Below are positions 32,008 through 34,872 of a DNA stretch of 34,872 nt, piece by piece. Position numbers and translations under genes: made by a program. This DNA comes from Reyranella sp. (GTDB taxonomy: Bacteria > Pseudomonadota > Alphaproteobacteria > Reyranellales > Reyranellaceae): assembly GCA_030684475.1 (NCBI GenBank), contig JAUXWB010000084.1, positions 1-34,872 on the forward strand, read 5' to 3'. The notes below the pieces were generated by a model that was given only the letters and a program-made list of their open reading frames with translations, did no database searches and had not been told where the DNA came from. Numbering within the stretch: position 1 is the stretch's first letter; each line of letters opens with the position of its first letter.

Positions 32008-32026
32008 ATTGCAGGTTAAATGCAAT
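32008..32026. promoter_or_regulatory. ATTGCA-N7-TGCAAT inverted repeat
   Basis: ATTGCA (32008-32013) and TGCAAT (32021-32026) form a perfect dyad with a 7-bp spacer, 67 bp before motif copy 3. It adds to the density of TGCA-type dyads upstream of the TetR gene and could be an operator for TetR itself. Confidence 0.4.
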
Positions 32027-32092
32027 GTCAGACTTCCCAAAAACGCCTATCTCGGAAAAAAAAGGCAACAAAATCAGGCCTTGTAATGGGCG

Positions 32093-32109
32093 AGATATGC
32101 ATTTTTGCA
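32093..32109. promoter_or_regulatory. Copy 3 of the AGATATGCA(T/A)TTTTGCA motif, upstream of the TetR gene
   Basis: AGATATGCATTTTTGCA is identical to copy 1 and lies 68 bp before the TetR ATG, at or near the expected promoter. Binding here would probably affect TetR transcription. Confidence 0.6.
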
Positions 32110-32177
32110 AGTTACACTCAAATCGGCTCGTGTTAAGGTGGAGCCATTAAAGCAATTCTTATTCTATTGGTTTCAAT

Positions 32178-32828
32178 ATGAAAATTGTCGGCTTTCCCGT
32201 TGATGTTTCACGTTCGCAAGACGGCCGCATCGTGCGCGGCCTGCGAACCCGACAGGCCCTGATCCAGTCGACTTTGGATCTCATCCAGGCCGGCGACGTC
32301 GAGCCGACTTCGGCGGCTATCGCCACCATCGCCGGGGTGTCCAGCCGGGCACTCTTCCAGCACTTCACCAGCCTCGCCGATCTCTATGCGGCAGCGTTCG
32401 ATCTCGCCGTCAGCCGGGCGTTTGACGGCAACGGTCCGGTGGACACTGCGGCGCCGCTTTCCAATCGCATCGAATTGCTGGTGTCGGACCGGGCTCAGCT
32501 CTTCGAAGAGTGGCTGCCGGTGTGGCATTTCGCTGAACGCGTGCGCAGCGTGGCGCCGGCGGTTGGCCTGGGCGTGGCCCAGTTGCGCCGGCTGCTGCGC
32601 GAACGTCTTGCCGTTTGGTTCGCGACCGAACTCGGCAATCTTCATCCTGGCGCGCGTGATCTGGTGCTCGACTCGCTCGATGTCGCTTTCGGCCTCGATA
32701 GCTGGATGAACATGCGCGAACAGCTCCGCCTGTCGCCGGTCCACGCGTCGCGCACCTGGCGCTTCACCGCCGAGGCCATCGTCCAGCAGGCCCTTACAGT
32801 TCCCAACCAACCCGTGGCGGTGGCCTAA
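32178..32828 (+). CDS. TetR/AcrR-family transcriptional regulator
   Basis: The 216-residue protein has an N-terminal TetR helix-turn-helix ('RTRQALIQSTLDLIQAGDVEPTSAAIATIAGVSSRALFQHFTSLADLYAAAFD') after about 20 extra residues, and a variable helical ligand-binding domain. It probably represses one or more promoters nearby. No enzyme or transporter gene is adjacent in the same unit. The gene lies between hairpin module A (upstream) and module B (starting 11 bp after its stop). Motif copy 3 lies 68 bp before the ATG. The ligand and targets are unknown. Confidence 0.9.
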   Translation: MKIVGFPVDVSRSQDGRIVRGLRTRQALIQSTLDLIQAGDVEPTSAAIATIAGVSSRALFQHFTSLADLYAAAFDLAVSRAFDGNGPVDTAAPLSNRIELLVSDRAQLFEEWLPVWHFAERVRSVAPAVGLGVAQLRRLLRERLAVWFATELGNLHPGARDLVLDSLDVAFGLDSWMNMREQLRLSPVHASRTWRFTAEAIVQQALTVPNQPVAVA

Positions 32829-32839
32829 CCAGCCACCAC

Positions 32840-32945
32840 GACGAAGCCCCCTTCCCACACACCCAAGGCTTCGTCTCTTACCCAACCCCACCCCAGCCAC
32901 GGGCCCAACAGGAGGCCGGTCGTTTCCCCAAGCGACCGGCCTTTC
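32840..32945 (+). ncRNA. Module B: C-rich-loop hairpin plus terminator after the TetR gene
   Basis: GACGAAGCC (32840-32848) and GGCTTCGTC (32867-32875) form a perfect 9-bp stem whose loop contains CTTCCCACACACCC, as in module A. After a C/A-rich linker comes the terminator stem GGCCGGTCG (32914-32922) and CGACCGGCC (32933-32941) with loop TTTCCCCAAG, then TTTCCTTTT. It serves as the TetR terminator and may also yield a 3'-UTR-derived small RNA. Stem bases differ from module A while pairing holds, which points to selection on RNA structure. Confidence 0.55.
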
Positions 32946-32960
32946 CTTTTGCGGGCAAAG

Positions 32961-32986
32961 AAAAAGGCGCCGATCCGGCGCCTTTT
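32961..32986. terminator. Bidirectional terminator between TetR/module B and cytochrome c'
   Basis: AAAAA precedes GGCGCCG (32966-32972), loop ATC, CGGCGCC (32976-32982), then TTTT. The A-tract before and T-tract after make it a terminator on both strands. It serves mainly the minus-strand cytochrome c' gene, whose stop is at 33008. Confidence 0.85.
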
Positions 32987-33007
32987 CCCCCTGTCGTCAG
33001 AACGAAA

Positions 33008-33466
33008 TCAGGTCTTCGGCTTGGCGCGGAACTTGTCATGGCAGGCGCCACAGGTCTTGCCGGTTGCACCGAACGCTGCGGTCAGTGCGGCCATGTCGCC
33101 CGAGCCCGCGGCGACGGCGAGTTGGTCGTAGGCCGCGTCGGCCGCTTTGCTGGCCGCCTGGAAGCCCGCCATGTCGGTCCAGATCGCGGGCAGGGCCTTG
33201 GTCTCGCCCTTGTCGGATCCGGCCGGGAACAGCTTCACGAAGGCCAGTTCGAGCGTCTTGAGCTTGGCCGCCTGTTCGACGGCGGCGCTGGTCGCGCCCT
33301 TGGCGTCGATGATGCCCTTGATTGCGCGCATCGCAGCCGCTGTCTGCTTGCGGTTTTCCTGGCGCTCCTTGATCGGGTCGCCCTGGGCCATCGCGATCGT
33401 CGCACCGCCCACCATTGCACCGGCAGCAAGCGCGCCGATCACCGCCAAAACCAGAGTCTTCCTCAT
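33008..33466 (-). CDS. Cytochrome c' (class II c-type cytochrome)
   Basis: From the ATG at 33466 (AGGGG upstream) the 152-residue precursor has a signal peptide ('TLVLAVIGALAAGAMVGGATIAMAQ') and a four-helix-bundle domain. It opens with 'DPIKERQENRKQTAAAMRAIKGII' and ends with the haem-binding C-x-x-C-H at residues 139-143 ('TCGACHDKFR'). This is the C-terminal haem position of cytochrome c'. It acts in the periplasm in electron transfer or NO binding. It diverges from a cytochrome b561 gene, a pairing common in proteobacteria and suggesting they exchange electrons. An ATG at 33475 is an alternative start. Confidence 0.94.
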   Translation of the reverse strand: MRKTLVLAVIGALAAGAMVGGATIAMAQGDPIKERQENRKQTAAAMRAIKGIIDAKGATSAAVEQAAKLKTLELAFVKLFPAGSDKGETKALPAIWTDMAGFQAASKAADAAYDQLAVAAGSGDMAALTAAFGATGKTCGACHDKFRAKPKT

Positions 33467-33660
33467 GTGTGCCATCCCCTGTGAATTCAATCAGCCGAGG
33501 GGCCCTTTGGACCTCGACGGCCACAGCATTAGTTGCAGAGGTTGGCGCCAAAGCGAACAGGATAGGTGGGATTTCCGCCATCACGACTGCGTGTAGTCGC
33601 ACCCCCGGCTCCCGGCCGTCGGGGGATTGTCAGCCTTGTCGGGGGAGTCGATAACAGCGC

Positions 33661-34359
33661 ATGGCCGACAAGAATGAACGCAGGATCCGGGTCTGGGACC
33701 TGCCCGTCCGACTGTTCCACTGGACGCTCGTCGTCCTGATGGTGGTCTCCTATTTCACCGCCCGGGCCGGCGGGGAGTGGATGAAGTTTCACTTCTGGTC
33801 GGGCTACGCGATCCTCACGCTGGTGCTGTTCCGTATCGCCTGGGGCTTCGTCGGCAGCACGACCGCCCGCTTCGCCGATTTCGTGAAAGGCCCGTCAGCG
33901 GCCCTTGCGCACTTGCGCGACTTGATGGGGCGTGGGCATCCGCACGAGGCTGGGCACAATCCCCTGGGCGGCGCGATGGTGGTGGTGTTGCTGCTCGCGG
34001 TCCTTGCCCAGACCACCGCCGGGCTTTTCTCGGCCGACACCGACATGGGAATGGTCAACGGTCCGCTGGCACTTGTGATCGCCGACAAGTGGGTCGAGCG
34101 GGCGACCGCCTTCCACAAATTCTGGATCAACGTCCTCCTCTGGATGGTGGCGCTGCACGTGCTGGCGGCCATCGTCTATCTCGTCTGGAAGAGGCAGAAC
34201 CTGATCGGTGCCATGGTGACCGGCCGCAAGCCGCTCGACGACGTGGTGCCGCCGGGCAAGCCCGCACCGAAGCTGGTCTTCGTCTCGAACCGGTTGGCGG
34301 TGTCGCTGCTGCTCGCGGCCGCCGCCATCGTCTATTTCATCGTGAGAGCGGGCGGCTGA
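33661..34359 (+). CDS. Cytochrome b561 family membrane protein
   Basis: The 232-residue protein starts 'RIRVWDLPVRLFHWTLVVLMVVSYFTA', the usual opening of bacterial cytochrome b561 / Ni-Fe hydrogenase b-type subunits. It has four core membrane helices with candidate haem-ligand histidines in 'LFHW', 'KFHFWSGYAIL', 'AFHKFWINVLLWMVALHVL', and an extra C-terminal helix ('LLLAAAAIVYFIV'). It would pass electrons between the quinone pool and the divergently encoded periplasmic cytochrome c'. The 194-bp gap between the two starts is the shared promoter region. Confidence 0.93.
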   Translation: MADKNERRIRVWDLPVRLFHWTLVVLMVVSYFTARAGGEWMKFHFWSGYAILTLVLFRIAWGFVGSTTARFADFVKGPSAALAHLRDLMGRGHPHEAGHNPLGGAMVVVLLLAVLAQTTAGLFSADTDMGMVNGPLALVIADKWVERATAFHKFWINVLLWMVALHVLAAIVYLVWKRQNLIGAMVTGRKPLDDVVPPGKPAPKLVFVSNRLAVSLLLAAAAIVYFIVRAGG

Positions 34360-34380
34360 GCTGCACCGCAGCTCTGCTCC

Positions 34381-34416
34381 CCCGGCCTTGCTGGCCGGAA
34401 GGGGCCCCTCTAGGGT
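34381..34416. other. GC-rich hairpins between b561 and moxR
   Basis: CCGGCC (34382-34387) and GGCCGG (34393-34398) pair across TTGCT, followed directly by a second GC-rich dyad (GGGGCCCC, 34401-34408). There is no T-tract, so this is at best a weak or rho-assisted terminator for b561. Confidence 0.35.
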
Positions 34417-34449
34417 GCCCGCCACTCCCGTGAACTTGGATTTTGCATC

Positions 34450-34872
34450 ATGAAATTTACCGGTACCGACTCCTATGTGGCCAGCGACGACCTGCGCGTG
34501 GCGGTGAACGCGGCCATCGCGTTGCAGCGCCCGCTGCTGATCAAGGGCGAGCCCGGCACCGGCAAGACCGTGCTCGCGCACGAGGTCGCCAAGGCGCTTA
34601 AGGCGCCGATCATCGAATGGCACATCAAGTCGACGACCAAGGCACAGCAGGGTCTCTACGAGTACGACGCCGTGTCCCGCCTGCGCGACAGCCAGCTCGG
34701 CGACGAGCGCGTGAAGGACATCGGCAATTACATCAAGAAGGGCAAGCTCTGGGAGGGCTTCACGTCCACCGAGCGCCCGGTCCTGCTGATCGCCGAGATC
34801 GACAAGGCCGACATCGAGTTCCCCAACGATCTGCTCCTGGAGCTCGACCGCATGGAGTTCTACGTCTACGAG
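34450..34872 (+). CDS. MoxR-family AAA+ ATPase (partial; window ends inside)
   Basis: The first 141 codons are present. The start 'MKFTGTDSYVASDDLRVAVNAAIALQRPLLIKGEPGTGKT' carries Walker A at 33-40. 'WHIKSTTKAQQGLYEYDAVSRLRDSQLGDERVKDIGNYI' and 'FPNDLLLELDRMEFYVYE' are typical of the MoxR subfamily that works with von Willebrand factor A-domain partners (CoxD/CoxE-like), expected downstream. Walker B reads 'LLIAEID', with Ala115 where family members have Asp (LLIDEID). The Glu that activates water is kept (E116). Such ATPases remodel or mature metalloenzymes. The rest of the gene lies beyond the window. Confidence 0.92.
   Translation, partial: MKFTGTDSYVASDDLRVAVNAAIALQRPLLIKGEPGTGKTVLAHEVAKALKAPIIEWHIKSTTKAQQGLYEYDAVSRLRDSQLGDERVKDIGNYIKKGKLWEGFTSTERPVLLIAEIDKADIEFPNDLLLELDRMEFYVYE

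Larger units (their letters stand above)
31210..32177. other. 968-bp gene-poor, AT-richer region with regulatory-like sequence
   Basis: No ORF here has convincing coding character. Short frames exist on both strands, including a plus frame of 73 codons from 31278 and several that read through the terminator at 31875. From about 31490 the base composition turns AT-rich compared with neighbours. The region holds a GATAATTATC palindrome (31508-31517), TGCA-type dyads at 31581 and 32008, two copies of the 17-bp AGATATGCA motif, and hairpin/terminator module A. It is probably regulatory or encodes a small RNA. Confidence 0.5.

Noticed and set aside
31904..32150. Short frames on both strands between module A and TetR
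   Set aside because: They overlap each other and motif copy 3; nothing in the translations resembles a protein family.

Overview
This window looks like chromosome from a high-GC alphaproteobacterium. The evidence is the gene order tsaB-rimI-fur-(ornithine-lipid acyltransferases)-miaB-phoH-ybeY-corC-lnt-(PhrR/PraR-type XRE regulator)-metK, an MmcB-type protein, a Fur lacking CxxC zinc motifs, and a TIGR02186/TauE pair. A Rhodospirillales or Reyranella-like host is a guess; the sequence alone does not fix the genus. No rRNA, tRNA, CRISPR array, IS element or phage gene was recognised.

Layout. 1-2283 (minus): a four-gene run of methyltransferase, DUF1932 dehydrogenase, YbaK-type deacylase and the start of a GNAT protein. 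2368-3144 (plus): gloB, divergent from that run across a palindrome-rich promoter. 3145-3550: gene debris (a cut ParE-like toxin and the tail of an ATPase joined to an antitoxin-like end). 3552-6398 (minus): a MarR regulator with a candidate operator, a region dense in GTGTCCAC octamers, then a hydrolase and MFS exporter pair. 6484-9759 (plus): DUF2333, TauE/TSUP permease, TIGR02186 and UspA. 10051-12368: an Nfu Fe-S carrier with a TTG start, a Bax-like glucosaminidase and a VanX-type dipeptidase. 12426-25193 (mostly plus): a housekeeping block for tRNA modification (tsaB, miaB), Fur, ornithine-lipid acyltransferases, rRNA maturation (ybeY), lipoprotein acylation (lnt), the PhrR/PraR-like regulator and metK. 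It is interrupted by a minus-strand GST and aldo/keto reductase pair between ybeY and corC. 25309-31209: an orphan type I secretion-like ABC exporter, mmcB, a flavin monooxygenase and two overlapping SEL1-repeat proteins. 31210-32177: a long, AT-richer region without a confident gene but rich in regulatory structure. 32178-34872: a TetR regulator, cytochrome c' divergent from cytochrome b561, and a partial MoxR ATPase.

The most unusual signal links two distant places. A 17-bp sequence, AGATATGCA(T/A)TTTTGCA, occurs three times: upstream of the PhrR/PraR-like gene (23117), in the gene-poor region (31620) and upstream of the TetR gene (32093). In the second place it goes with a duplicated 3' module of about 100 bp, at 31809-31905 and 32840-32945. 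Each module has a C-rich-loop hairpin, a C/A-rich linker and a strong terminator with near-identical stem and loop. In the first hairpin the stem bases differ between copies but pairing is kept. This looks like a small regulon with paired, possibly RNA-producing units. That is inference from sequence only.

Other oddities are a MoxR Walker B motif reading LLIAEID, with Ala where Asp is expected, an LSMGQ ABC signature, and a terminator that holds the nfu stop codon in its loop.
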